From assembly GCA_947000775.1 (NCBI GenBank), contig CAMQGK010000638.1, forward strand, positions 24,444,001 through 24,508,000: a stretch of 64,000 nucleotides of DNA, in the 5' to 3' direction. Below are positions 44,720-56,513 of this stretch, one piece after another; position 1 is the first letter of the stretch; each line of letters starts with the position of its first letter. The notes beneath the pieces were generated by a model. The model was not told the DNA's origin. It did not search any database and saw nothing but the letters and a program-made list of their open reading frames with translations. Both the position numbers and the translations under genes were made by a program. Origin of the DNA: Pterois miles. Lineage: Eukaryota > Chordata > Actinopteri > Perciformes > Scorpaenidae.

Positions 44720-45660
44720 TAACAAAGTGGCTCTTTAATGTCAGCTTCTCAAAAAGAAATAAGAGTGGGATTGTTGTGACCATTTAAATAAAGGCAGCTG
44801 CTACATTTACAGTGAAGGATCGTGTTGCTATAAATCTGGACAAAAGCTGCATTGTATACAGCATACTGCAAGGAGGGAAATCTATGTGACAGCTTATTAA
44901 AAATGAGGACTAACAGACTGGCCGTGTAGCTCAGAGGAGATGTCAGAGTGAAAACAAAAAGGCCTCCATCTGCACACATAAAAATGGGAAAATGTGTTGG
45001 AGCTAAAATGTAATGATAACTGAGACGCCAAACATTATTCATGAGTCTGCAGGTGACTGTTAGCTCCAGCAGGCAGCCATTTGTCACGACTGTTATATAC
45101 AGCAGCACTGCATGGATTATTGGCTGTAATGCGACCAAATGCATTATTTGGCCTCGCTCAGCTCTCCAGTGATGGATCATGCTCATGACTGTGCACAGTG
45201 TAACAGGACCACTGTAGCATTTCCAAAACACACCGGATAGCTCCAGCGATCCGTTTTGACATTGGCCCGCGTGTGTTTTTTCCCGGCAGCGATAGAACTT
45301 AATGTAATATGATAAGTGCACCGGAGACTCCGACACAAAGTCATTCGGTTGATTCTTCTATCAGCTTGAATTCTTTAATGAAAACACCATCTGCTGTCCT
45401 TTTTGTGATACCAGTTGCCATGATGATGAGCCTGTATCACGTTGCACAGTGTGATGCAGCTTCGTAAATTAAGTATCAGAGAGCTCCAGGCAGAGTGGTT
45501 GCTCGGATCAAGATGGACTCTTATCTGAATGCTACCTCAAATAAGATGCATGCTCGTCAAGGCTGTGGCTATTGTTTACCGCTGCTCGCCAGTGTTGATT
45601 CATGATGCAAGCAGAGGTTTGCGCACAATGAGATTACAAGTGAAGACTGTTAGGAGGGCT
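44720..45660. other. Candidate conserved non-coding element
   Basis: A long repeat-free stretch with balanced composition and motifs such as AACATTATTCATGAGTCTGC, GGATTATTGGCTGTAATGCG, CAAATGCATTATTTGG and GATTACAAGTGAAGA. The minus-strand frame at 45336-44749 (195 codons) is the second longest in the window. It has many Cys and His without a pattern and no splice context, so I read the region as regulatory-type DNA, not a gene. Confidence 0.3.
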
Positions 45661-46130
45661 GATATTTAGACCCAGATGAGGCCCTGATGCCCTTTGTGGA
45701 GTTTTCAAACAAACTAGAGCATTTTTATTACAGCTGAATGCAGCTTTTACTGTTTCTGTTTTGCATATATTGTACATCTGTTTGTTTTATGTCTGTGTGA
45801 CGCAAAGCTACAGTCTTAGCGGTGCATTCATATGGTGATTTAAGAAGTAATAATACAACAATGTAAAAGTAGCAGTAGTCTATACAATCTAGTATACAAT
45901 ATGACTGAAAAGGGACAAGTAGAAGCATTATACAGTATATGCCTATCCTACATTCTTATCAGCTAATGCTACCCTCCAGATTAAAAGATAATGAAACAGA
46001 AATCTTTCACATTTATAATCAAAAATATTCTTTTGTAAAGCAAAAGGGAGTTACACATTCTTACACTGATGTTAGCATTAATATTAATTAGTGATATTTC
46101 AACTTATCCTCGTGATGATCCATATAATAG
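45661..46130. other. No recognised feature
   Basis: AT-rich sequence leading into the family A element. I see nothing codable. Confidence 0.5.
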
Positions 46131-46572
46131 CGAGGAAAAATTGTCATGGCCATTTACAAAGGGGTCCCTTGACCTCTGACCTCCAGATGTGTGAATGTAA
46201 ATGGGATCTCTGGGTCCCCACCAGTCTCCCCTTTACAGACATGCCCACTTTATGATAGTCCCAGTTAGTCTAGATCAAGTCATAGTCAAGTCAGCACACT
46301 GACAGCTGTTGTTGCCTGTTGGGCTGCAGTTTGCCATGTCATGATCTGAGCATATTTTTGCTAAATGCAGAAGCTGTGAGGATTTCTGGACAATATTTGT
46401 CATATATACATATGCCTAATGCAGCATATTTTTCCACTTCCATGTTGATAAGAGTATTAAATACTTGACAAATCTCCCTTTTAAGTACAATTAATTTGTA
46501 ATTAGTTGTGATTAACTATGGCCAATCATGCGATTAATCGCGATTAAATATTTTAATTGATTGACAGCCCTA
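46131..46572 (-). mobile_element. Family A hAT-like MITE, 5' two thirds
   Basis: On the minus strand it starts TAGGGCTGTCAATCAATTAA, followed by AATCGCGATTAATCGCATGA. It passes through AATACTCTTATCAACATGGA and CCTGTTGGGCTGCAGTTTGC (plus-strand reading), and ends after the CCATTTACAAAGGGGTCCCT block. The 3' third is missing. Its terminus is one of the best-kept in the window. Confidence 0.85.
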
Positions 46573-46712
46573 ATTATTATATGTGAACTTACTAGATTGT
46601 TAATACTGATGCATCAGTGTGTACACAGCATTTTACTGTGGTAGCTGCTGGCATTTTCTGAGAGCTCTGGCTGACTTGTGTCAGTCATCATGAAGCTCTG
46701 AGTAACTTTATT

Positions 46713-46741
46713 GTGATGATGATGATGATGATGATGATGAT
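46713..46741 (+). repeat. (GAT)n microsatellite
   Basis: About nine GAT/ATG units end directly at the start of recognisable LINE sequence. Confidence 0.9.
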
Positions 46742-47526
46742 GTGGATGTGGTCCTGTTGGCAGCATCGGTCTGTGACCTCCAGCACTCACTGGGTCGGTC
46801 GCAGCTGAGTGTGAAGCGGCTGGGATGAGGATCCGCACCTCTAAATGAGAGGCCATGGTTCTCAGCAGGAAACTTATGGATTACCTACTCCGGGTAGGGA
46901 ATGAGTCCTTACCCCAAGAGTTCAAGTACCTCGGGGTCTTGTTCGCGAGTGAGGGGACAGTGGAACGTGAGATTGGCCGGAGAGTCGGCACAGCAGGGCG
47001 GTATTGCATTTGCTTTACCGTGCTGTTGTGATGAAAAGAGAGCTGAGTTGAAAGGCAAAGCTCTCGATCTACCAGTCTATCTTCATTCCTACTCTCACCT
47101 ATGGTCATGAGGGCTGGGTCATGACCGAAAGAACTAGATCGCGGGTACAAGCGGCAGAAATGGGTTTGCTCATGAGGATGGATGGCACCTCCCTTAGAGA
47201 TAGGGTGAGAAGCTCAGCCATCCGTGAGGGACTCGGAGTAGAGCCGCTGCTCCTTTGGGTTGAAAGGAGCCAGTTTAGGTGGTTCAGGCGTATGGTAAGG
47301 ATGTCCCCTTGGCACCTCCTTAGGGAGGTGTTCCAGGCACGACCAGCTGGGAGGAGGCCCCGGTGAAGACCCAGGACTAGGTGAAAGGTTATATCTCCAC
47401 GCTGGCCTGGGAACGCCTCGGGATCCCCCAGTCAGAGCTGGTTAATGTGGCTAGGGAAAGTGGAAGTTTGGGTGCCCCTGCGACCCGACCCCGAGTAAGT
47501 GGTTGACGATCAGATGAGATGAGATG
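46742..47526 (+). mobile_element. Non-LTR retrotransposon (RTE-like LINE), 3' end of ORF, broken
   Basis: The sequence encodes the C-terminal part of a LINE reverse transcriptase in several frames: MRISTSK-type residues, then KYLGVLFASEGTVEREIGRR at about 46924-46983. After a frame change comes MTERTRSRVQAAEMG, SLRDRVRSSAIREGLGVEPL and REVFQARPAGRRPR (47121-47366), then out-of-frame WERL- and RPDP-like blocks. I know this order from fish RTE-like elements. The copy ends in a GATGAGATGAGATGA tail, a simple-repeat tail as RTE elements often have. Frameshifts and stops show it is dead. The 5' truncation next to the GAT microsatellite is typical of LINE copies. The fragments at 3102-3695 and 20367-20590 may be related. 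Confidence 0.85.
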
Positions 47527-48483
47527 AAGTTCTGACAGTGTTCTTGTACAGAACATTTGTAGTGTGTGAAACTTTTATGTATTGCATCATTTTGTGTTCT
47601 CTCGCTAACAATGCTTCATTTTGCTGAAGCAGAGCATTTACAAGAAATGAGTAGCTGTGTGAAGATGTTGCAGCGTCACCATGGTGAGAGTAAAACCTTT
47701 AATCCAGTCTATGCCTCCTCTTTGTCGGTGAGACGGTGGTTACAGGATGCACTCTAGATAACACATTAGAGTCAGAGAGATGCTCTTGGAGGATGTTGGT
47801 ACAGATGTGTTCTTCATTAACTTTATGTCAGACTCAAAGAATGCTGACTCGTTTCAAGCCTCAAGCTTTGGTCGTATTTTAATGACTTGTTGTACTGTTG
47901 TGCTCTCAAAGATCTGTTGCCTTCATTCATGCTGGCAACATGTTTTAGAAAGTAGAAGAAAGCATGGAAAACTAACAGCATAATAGAAAATGTTCAGCTA
48001 AAATGCAGCAGCAGGTCTTCATCTATATTGTTATACACTGTGGTGTTAGAGTATCTGCAGTACTTAAAATGGATGCACAGACAAAATAGTGATTTAGAGC
48101 ATCTTTGTCTTTCTACTTGGATCAGCTGTAGTTTTACTGTTTTTTTTTTTACTAAAAGCGTATTAAAAACATGACAACTTTGTTAGACTGATTAGCAATA
48201 ATCAGTCCATCTGTTCTCTGAATGCTAGCGACAAGGAAAAGTACAGTATGTACTCCATTAAGGGCCTATTTCCTGTTTCCTTCCTTAACCCAGGCATCTG
48301 AGCCTCTTGTGAGTTATTTCTCCATGTTTTTTTTTTTTTTGTATGAGCTACTGTCTGTCTGAGTTGGTACATCAAATATGTGTCCTGATTCCACTGTAAG
48401 GTCATGGGTGGATTATGAGACAGCGGGTCTCTGGGTACAGACTTGGAACAGGTCCCACCACCTCCCCTACATCCTCTCTTTAG
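47527..48483. other. No recognised feature
   Basis: Unique sequence with a short poly(T) near 48141 and another near 48328. I see no gene. Confidence 0.5.
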
Positions 48484-48915
48484 AGTTGTTTTATGTCTCT
48501 TTGTAATTGGTTTGTGTCTCTTTTTGTTCACTTTGTGTCTCTTTGTAGTTGTTTTGCATCACATTGTTATTGTTTTGTGTATCTTTGTGGCCATTTTGTG
48601 CCTCTTGGAGCTGCTTTGTTTCTCTCTGTAGTTTCTTTGTGTCTCTGTAGTTGTTTTGTGTGTCTTTTTGGTCACTTTGTGTCTCTTTGCGTTCATTATT
48701 TTCTCTCTATAGTTGCTTTTGTCGCTCTTTGTAATTGTTTTGTGTCTCTTTGTAGTAATTATATGTGTCTTTGTGGTTGTTTTGCCCCTTTTCATAGTCA
48801 GTGTGAGTCTCTTTTTATCTCTTTACAGCTGTTTTGTATTTCTTTTTAGTTGTTTTGTTCTCTTTGTAATCCTTTTATGTTTCTTTGTGGTCATTTTGAG
48901 TGTCTTTCCGGTTGG
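48484..48915 (+). repeat. 21-bp tandem array, about 20 diverged units
   Basis: The unit consensus is TTTTGTGTCTCTTTGTAGTT plus one base. Most units are exactly 21 bp, with occasional 19, 20 or 22. Because 21 is a multiple of three, long frames appear on both strands (for example 48493-48849), encoding degenerate 7-residue repeats rich in Phe, Cys, Leu and Ser. Unit divergence argues against recent expansion. It is followed by GGTGCTGGTATCCAGGGGGG, which may belong to a host element. Confidence 0.95.
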
Positions 48916-49873
48916 TGCTGGTATCCAGGGGGGCCCTGACACTTTGAACTGCTGTTGGCCTGTTGAGTAATACATCCACATGTACGGAGTGTGTAGTTGT
49001 GTCACGGGTTTCCAAAGCCTTGTGTAAAATTTTCCTGTAGCTTTAACACTTGTCACTCAGTATCATAACATCAGTGTCCTGTATATCAGCACATACTGCA
49101 TACCATCTATTGTATTTTCATGTTGCTGGTGAGTTCACATTTCTTTATCATGTTGTCATGTTTGTTATTTCTACTGCAACACAGTACAATGTGTTCTTGT
49201 ATCAGGATGTGGTGGCTGTTGAAGCAGCGAAATGATGCGTGTCGGGGTAGAGAAGGAAGTGCTCACCCACAGCCTATAGAGTGCCGAGGCATAAAAACAC
49301 ACCCATACAACGGTGCAAGTCCATGACTAAACCTGAATTACAAGAATAGTCTCTTTACAGTTGTAGGATATGAAATCTGTGAAAGGAACAAGGAGGGTGA
49401 ACATCGTTTTGGGTTTAAACCTCTGACTGCAGATCAAAAAGTTTTGATTTGACTCCAGTCTTCAGTCTGCCAGTCTGAAACTTGGCAGCTTTGGCAACCC
49501 CTTGAGTCTCCTAAGAGTAACTGTTTTACATCAGTGTCAGACAGCTCGTACCCAACTGAGTCATTGACTCATTTAGTATTTTGGCTTTTGCCTTTATGCA
49601 GACTTTGTCCCTGCTGGCTCCTGTACATTCACTCTAGTTTGCATATCAGATAAAGCAAAACAAACTGCTTTGAATTTATCACAAAAAATAAACACTGAAC
49701 CAATCATTTAGTCTATTTAAAGTTTTAAACTTAAAAAAAATAACATGGTCATATATTTAATTTTAGTTGATATAACTGCCAGTTATGCTCCCATAAATTG
49801 TAAAGCTAGAGTGAAGATACTGGCATCATATGAAAGTAGAAAACCTCAGGCATCCAAACATGTCATTCTACCT
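48916..49873. other. No recognised feature
   Basis: Unique sequence. I see no exon or named repeat. Confidence 0.5.
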
Positions 49874-50353
49874 CGTCATGAAGGAGGCTAAATAACTAAT
49901 GATAATTTTTGCTAAATTTGGGGAGGAAAAACTGTCATGGTCATTTTCAAAGGGGTCCCTTGACCTCTGACCTCAAGGTATATGAATGTAAATGGATTCT
50001 CTGGGTCCCCACCAGTCTCCCCTTTACAGACATGCCCACTTTATGATAATCACATGCAGTTTTGAGCAAGTAATAGTCAAGTCAGCACACTGACACACTG
50101 ACAGCTGCATATGTTTTATGCTATGTTCAGTACCTGTGATGGTTTCTTGACAATTTGTCATTGTTTTGTGTTGTTAATTGATTTCCAATAATAAATATAT
50201 ACGTATATTTGCATAAAGCAGCATATATGTCCACTCCATTGTTGATAAGAGTATTAAATATTTGACATCTCTCCCTTTAAAGTATATTTTGAGCAGATAA
50301 AAAATGTGTGATAATTTGCAATGATCAAATATGTTAATCAACTGACAGTCCTG
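49874..50353 (-). mobile_element. Family A hAT-like MITE, partial
   Basis: On the minus strand it starts near CAGGACTGTCAGTTGATTAA and proceeds through the ACTCTTATCAACAATGGAGT region. On the plus strand GGGGTCCCTTGACCTCTGAC and TGGGTCCCCACCAGTCTCCC are present. The middle that normally has GGGCTGCAGTTTGTCATG is deleted. It extends to the GAAGGAGGCTAAATAA block. Confidence 0.82.
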
Positions 50354-51235
50354 CTATAAATACATCCAAGACACATTCAATGATTGTGTCATGCAACTGC
50401 TGAATTAGGGTGCTGGCTCCTTTATTGGTCCAATTCAGGCGCTGTTGTGGGTTCTGTGGCTGAAGCTGTTTAATGTAACATACACAACTGCCAGCTAGCA
50501 CCAGTACTGTGTGATTGAAGCTGGGTTGGCGTATAAAGAAAAGCAGCAGTATCCGGTTGTGATGTTGAAGCAAGGCCAGCTTGAAGGCTGCAGCCTGTTA
50601 GCTCAGGCACATACATGCACACCCAGCACCGTGCACACCATGACACATAACTTTCACAGTCACAGAGTAAAACAGCAGGCTGCGGGTTAAATTGCTCAGC
50701 ATCGTAACTCAGCACTTTCTCATCATGAAAAAATGTGGGTCCTTTAAGGACTCCGCTCGCGCTCCCGGCTGTTCCAGGAAAGTCAAGGGTAAAAATCAAT
50801 ATGTGCACATACAGTACAAGCACAGAGAGTGTGAGACACAGCATAGCTCCACGCCTGCAGCTGTGCTCCTGTGTTTTCAAAGACATGGAGGAAATCCTGG
50901 AGGGTTCAAGTTTGACAGATTCTGTTTGTATGTACTTGAACAGAGGAGAAATGAGTTTTTCTGCACGGTAACCTTGGTTTAGCATTCCTCTGTACTTAGT
51001 ATAATCGCACAAAATGTATGTATCGTTGCCACCATGTCTCGCATTACACCAGCACCTCATACATATAGGGGTAATAAAGAGACACGATTTATCAGCAACT
51101 TCAGATCAGCTTTATCAAAGTTGGCATCAAGCATTTTCATGTATCTTAAAACAAAAACCTTGCAAAGAAAGCATATGTAGTAGTCCAGCCAAAGTCACAT
51201 CCTAGTTTCGCTGTTTTTAAAGTATCAAAAAATCT
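50354..51235. other. No supported gene
   Basis: Contains the longest frame of the window, 51060-50470 on the minus strand (196 codons). It has no recognisable domain, no splice signals and overlapping frames on the other strand. Its Cys- and Ser-rich tail looks like read-through of unique DNA. Confidence 0.4.
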
Positions 51236-51530
51236 GATGCAGGAAAGTAGAGAAAGGCCAAAGCTCGATAGAAAGGGAAATAGTGGACTGGGGCGACCCC
51301 GCTCCCTACCATTGCAGCTAATTTACGCCTGCGGTGGAAGTCCATTATTGTCACTTTTGTTTATTTGGGACACTAATGTGCAGAAATGGCAATTAGAGAG
51401 CCACAAAAAGCACTCAGCTGTATGATTTGTTCCCCCTTCCAAAATAAATTGCCATCTGTGGACCTCCTATCCGATGGAAATGTCCTGAAATGGCTTCCTA
51501 TGAGCACCTATAGTAGGTGTGACTGTGATG
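51236..51530. other. Candidate conserved non-coding element
   Basis: Repeat-free, balanced composition, with CATTGCAGCTAATTTACGCC, GTCCATTATTGTCAC (Sox-like), GCAATTAGAGAGCC and AAATAAATTGCCATCTG (E-box). It lies just upstream of a complete MITE. Confidence 0.28.
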
Positions 51531-51578
51531 CTTTACCTCAAACTTGGTTTCCTCTGATGTGTTTTATACTTTAACATA

Positions 51579-52307
51579 AGGGCTGTTAGTCAATTAAAAT
51601 ATTTCATCATGATTAATCCCAAATTAATTGCACATTTTTTTATCTGTTCAAAAGGGAGATTTAACAAGTATTTAACACTCTTATCAAGATGGGAGTGAGA
51701 AAAAATGCTGATTTATGCAAATGTATGTATATATTTAGTATTGGAAAGCAATCAACACAAAACAATGACAAATATTGTCCAGAAACCCTCACAGGTTCTG
51801 CATTTAGCTTAAAAAATGCTCAAATCATAACATGACAAACTGCAGCCCAACAGGCAACAACAGCTGTCAGTGTGTCAGAGTGCTGACTTGACTATGACTT
51901 GATCCAAACTGACTGGGACTATCATTAAGTGGGCATGTCTGTAAAGGGGAGACTCATAGGTACCCATAGAACCCATTTTCATTTACATATCTGGAGGTCA
52001 GAGGTCAAGGGACCCCTTTGAAAATGGTCATGACAGATTTTAGTTTAGTGCAAATTTGGAGCATTATTTAGCATCCTTTCCCACAAGCTAGTATGACATG
52101 GTTAGTACCAATGGAGTCATTAGGTTTTCTATTTTATATGGTACCAGTATCTTGTGTGGAGCATTATTTGACAATATATGATGTCAGTATCTTCACTGTA
52201 CGCTACAACCTAAAAATCACAAGTTGTATTACAGTGTTAATGTGTTAGTGGCATTAAAAGAACTCTGTGTTAACACGTTATTATCACGTTAAGTTTGACA
52301 GCCCTAA
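51579..52307 (+). mobile_element. Family A hAT-like MITE, complete, with 8-bp TSD
   Basis: It runs from AGGGCTGTTAGTCAATTAAA to GTTAAGTTTGACAGCCCTAA. TTAACATA occurs at 51571-51578 and again at 52308-52315, an 8-bp direct repeat as expected for the hAT superfamily. All internal blocks are present, including GTCCAGAAACCCTCACAGGT, GACAAACTGCAGCCCAACAG, GGAGGTCAGAGGTCAAGGGA and ACAACCTAAAAATCACAAGT. It has no coding capacity and is the reference copy for the family in this window. Confidence 0.9.
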
Positions 52308-52738
52308 TTAACATATTTTAGCTGTGGTAATGTTCTTCTGCAGAGGCAAAAAACATGAGGAGGTATTTCAGGGTTCGGGAAGGAAAAGCGACGTTCATTT
52401 TATTTGTAGTGTCTGCTGGATGATTGGCAGGTGGAGCGCTTTCAAACGCCTGGATGGGCGTGAAACTAACCTGGTTGACTCATCAGGGTTCTTACATCAA
52501 AGCCTTTGTACAGTAAAACATGAGGACAGAAGCCAAGTATGAATCCCAAACATCAATACTTACCTGTCTCAAATATCAGTTGTGCACGCCACTAACAGCA
52601 GCTAATGATTACACTTTATAGAAAGCAGGTGACGCATTTAACAGCTTAAATCATTATAATGCAGAACAACTGCACCACCTGTCTAAATCTTAGCTAAGGT
52701 GCTGGAAACATAAATGAGTCTGAATGGTAATAGAGAAG

Positions 52739-52877
52739 ATTTCCGCACACTTAGATCCATGCAGTATTTCACTTGATATACGTACATTGCTGTATGCTCT
52801 GATGAAGGTCTGACAGACCGAAAGCTTAGTATTAAAGAATCAAGTGAAAGACTGCGTGGATTTAAGTGTGCAGAAAT
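52739..52877. mobile_element. Small foldback element, ~39-bp arms
   Basis: Left arm 52739-52777 (TTCCGCACACTTAGATCCAT, then GCAGTATTTCACTTGAT) and right arm 52839-52877 are inverted with a few mismatches. The 61-bp centre holds TCTGATGAAGGTCTGACAGA and CCGAAAGCTTAGT. Confidence 0.8.
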
Positions 52878-54400
52878 TATTCTAGTATTTTTTTCAAATT
52901 CAGCAACAGTGACCAAGTTGTGTTCCCAATAGCCAAGCATTGTGATCATACAGCTCCCCTGACTGGCTTCGTCTCCATAGCAATGGCAGCTGAGGCTGAA
53001 GGGGATCGAAGTATGTAGAGCCACTTACATACAGCTCAGGAATTGCATTCATATGGCACAATTCCTCACAATTTACGTGCCAATGTTAAGTGGCAAAGCA
53101 TGAAGCTGCACGCCAAGTATGCTGTGATCCCAGAAGTAAGAACGTGGAGGTCGAGAGTGCGTCCTGTCACATATTTGCAATTTTCGTACGTCTTTTATAT
53201 ATCTTAAAACCAAGTGCTAGCAATACCTTAACCACAGTTTCTAAGCCATTAACCATAGTCGATCATGCAGTAAATAGACCTTGAGTTGATTCCAGCTTCC
53301 AAGGTCGTGTCAAAGGTCAACTAACCGTAAGCTTTTTTTAAAACATTATTGACATTTATTGGGGGTTTTCACTTATAAGATACATTATATCCCAATAATT
53401 TGGTCAGTCTTGGCAGCAAGCTCACAATCAAATGAATAGGTAAACAAATAAAAGTTACAGAAATTACAGTATGGAGAATTATTAATGCACACATGGGCTA
53501 CTCCAGTTTTATAATCTTTCTTACATTTAATGATTATCAAGAAAATTTAGTTTCAAAAACTCCGTAAATCTCCCCCAGATATTTTCAAAAACTACTAGCT
53601 TTCCTTCAGTAGTGTATGGTAGTTTTTCCATAGCAATACGTGACGATAGATCCATAATATACTGATTCATTTTTCCAACCTGTAGCTCTCTTAGCTTGTA
53701 AGAGACACAAGTCTATTAGTGTAGGGTCGTTCTTCTCAGTGACAAAATCATTTGGATAAATTCCCAGAATGCATAACTTTGATAACAACACTGAAAACCT
53801 TGTTCACCAGAGTATCCATGTCAAGAAGTTCCCCCCATCTGACCGTAACTTTACTGAAATCGCCGCGAGGCAGGAATCAGATCTGTGCATTCACAACGCT
53901 AGATTAGTTTGATTTAAGCTGTTAAATGTGTCATCTGGTGTCTACAAAATGTAATCACTGGTGGTATTGTTGAAAAGGACATTTTCTTATAACGATAGAT
54001 TGGGTTTTGAAGATTTGTCCAATTTCAGACCTGTCTGGTGAACGGGTTTTGCCACATCATACTGAAGCATGAGTTCTCCGAAATGAAGTTGAAAAAAAAA
54101 TGAGAGCTGGTGGCCATAACACAAACCTCTATTATCTTTAAATGATCTGTGTTGACAACCAATATAAGATAACCTTCAAATTGGAATTTACACTCTTAAA
54201 ACAGCCTGGTGTCCTAAAAATTATGTTTCCAGACAACAAACCTGCATTGTCAATTGCATTTTGAGGGAAACATATTTTCTCTCAGATCATGTTTCAAAGC
54301 ATCACAAATATGTTTTTAGTCAAAGCCCAAAGAAGTCCACGTGAGGAGGAGGTTGGGTGGATGGAGGTCTCAAACAAATACAAGACTATCTCAGAGGACG
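52878..54400. other. No recognised feature
   Basis: AT-rich, apparently unique sequence. I see no named repeat and no supported exon. Confidence 0.45.
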
Positions 54401-54545
54401 CTGCTGTTCGTGTCCCGTGTGAAATGAATAGTCAATGTTGACCTATTTTAGTGGGAGGAACATAATTTAAGTTACATTACTTATTTCAAGCCAAGCCATA
54501 ATCTTTTACTAAACTCATCCAAGTAATTTTGTTTCCGTTTTTGCC
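54401..54545. repeat. Dispersed-repeat remnant (CGTGTCCCGTGTGAAA type)
   Basis: GCTGTTCGTGTCCCGTGTGA at 54402 matches 43470. Then come AAGCCAAGCCATAATCTTTT and ACTAAACTCATCCAAGTAAT, which read like a diverged reverse unit of the GTTTAGG repeat. Confidence 0.4.
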
Positions 54546-56513
54546 AACCTCACGTTCCATTGTCCCCTCACTTACGAAGACTCTGAGGGACTTGAACTCC
54601 TTCACTCCGTGGGGAAATAAGTTTCCCTTGAAACGTAAACGTAATTGAGAAAGCAGTACAGTTGTATGGGAACAACAGGGTTGTCTTAAAAATACTTTGA
54701 CTCTCCCATGTCGTAACTCTATTAATTCAGAGGGAAGTCAAGTTTACTGTTTCCTAGTTAATTTGAGAATTTTGTTAGGCTCTGGATTTCACAAATGTTG
54801 GACTTCACCAACTTGACTCTGGATCCAACATGGAGCCCGTTTTGGGAAGCCAACAATCAGGAGACACTCATTTTCCCTCAACATCCAGGCCAACGTTATC
54901 CTCCGGTCTGCTCAGTCAATCTACTCAGCCTCTGTCTATGATATAGATATGAGGATTTTGATAAAATGTCCCCATGAGGAGTTTCACTTTGCTCCGTGTC
55001 TGCTGCGTCTCATTATGTCAACGTCCTTCTGTGACCTGCAATCACTTATCTCCTCTCTATGTACTTTACAGCTCGTTCCTTGTCTGTTTTTTCCTTCCAT
55101 CTATCTTCATATTTGCTTGAGCCAGAAAATCCTTGGTTCATCTATTTATCTGTCTGTGTATGTCCTCATTAGAGTTTTAGAAACCTGTTGAATGGATGAA
55201 GCAGCTTTGGGGCCTTACCCAGCTGTTGTCTGGATATTAAATGCTCTCTGGGGTGAAAAGCAGCAAACTGAAGCAGAGTTTCATGTAATGCTTTTCAAGC
55301 CAGCTGTTCTTCTACCGCAAAGGAATTATGAAAGCTGTAACTCTTTTTGCATTTTCTGTTTTTTTTTTTGTTGACAGTGAGATTTGGAAAACGCATGTAG
55401 GCTGTTACAGAATGGACATCAGTGGGTTGTTATAGTGGATTTCTCACAGGGTTTATTTAGAGGACACCTGAAGGAGCAGGTAAAGGCCTGGTCAGGTGAG
55501 GACACACTGTGAGGTTATTTCATGTCTTCCAGGATGATTGGTTGGTGTCTTTGGAGCATTTTATTTGTTCCTCTGTGCAGCTTTGATTTGCATTTCTTGT
55601 CTGAAATTGTGAGTTTGTATGCAGACTCTCCTACAGTATTAAAGATAACCACTCAGGGGTTTGAATGCAGTTAAATGGACATTAAAAGCCATAAAATGTG
55701 GGAGTGAGAACTCATCCCAGACCAACAGAATTATAACTTGATTGTTATGGTTCTTGTGCCCATTATAACTAGATTCAACGTGATGAAACATGAAGACAAT
55801 CTTGATTATAATGGCAGCTGCAGCATTCAAGGAAAAGCCTTGGAGCTCGTCTAAAGGGACTCGTGAGGTGTAATTCTTGTGTAACTGGACTAGAATATTT
55901 TACAGAGAGAATTGAATTGTTGAGCATGTAATGACTCCCCATGCTTTGCATTTCTTTCCAGTTAAAGGATGCACATTGTTGAGTGACTCCATGTCACTCC
56001 ACGCTCAGCAACAGGAGTCATCTGTTTAATCAAATGTAGCTGCTCTGAGGCTTTATGTTGAAATGACCACAAGAGCTTTAAAACTCTGAATAGCGGAGCA
56101 CCGGTCAGCTATCGGTTTTTGGCTTTAACTCTGTGAACTCTGTGACAGTTTCACACAAACAGGATAAAATGATGAAGTGACTTGACTTGTTGGCAGGCAA
56201 CCGCAAGACAGTAATTCTAGCTTTAAACTTTAAAACATTGTCACAACCATCCACAATTTATATCTTTTAGTTATACATCTATTATTAATATTTCTCCGTA
56301 CCCTTGTTTTTTAAAACATACCTACTCCCCTTAATTCATATGGTCTCTCTCTAACTTCAAACAAGCATGTAAGTAAATAAATAGTGTGTTGGTTGGTTCA
56401 TAACCTGATGGATCTACAGTTCTTATAGCTCTCTTCTGTAGCATGAAAATATGATTGGTATTGTTTTTGTATGTGTTTCCCCTCCACACAGTAGGTAGTG
56501 TGTGGAACTACAA
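54546..56513. other. No recognised feature
   Basis: Unique sequence. A pyrimidine tract followed by GTTGACAG at about 55350-55377 resembles a splice acceptor, but no open frame follows it. Confidence 0.4.

Noticed and set aside
44749..45336. 195-codon minus-strand ORF as a gene
   Set aside because: No domain, no splice context and irregular composition. At vertebrate density one such frame is expected by chance in 64 kb.
48493..48849. 118-codon Cys/Phe/Leu-rich ORF as a membrane protein
   Set aside because: Entirely explained by the 21-bp tandem array.
50470..51060. 196-codon minus-strand ORF as a gene
   Set aside because: No recognisable motif, competing frames on the other strand, no splice signals.
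55340..55380. 3' splice acceptor (T-run then GTTGACAG)
   Set aside because: The sequence after it has a stop immediately in one frame and no donor or homology downstream.
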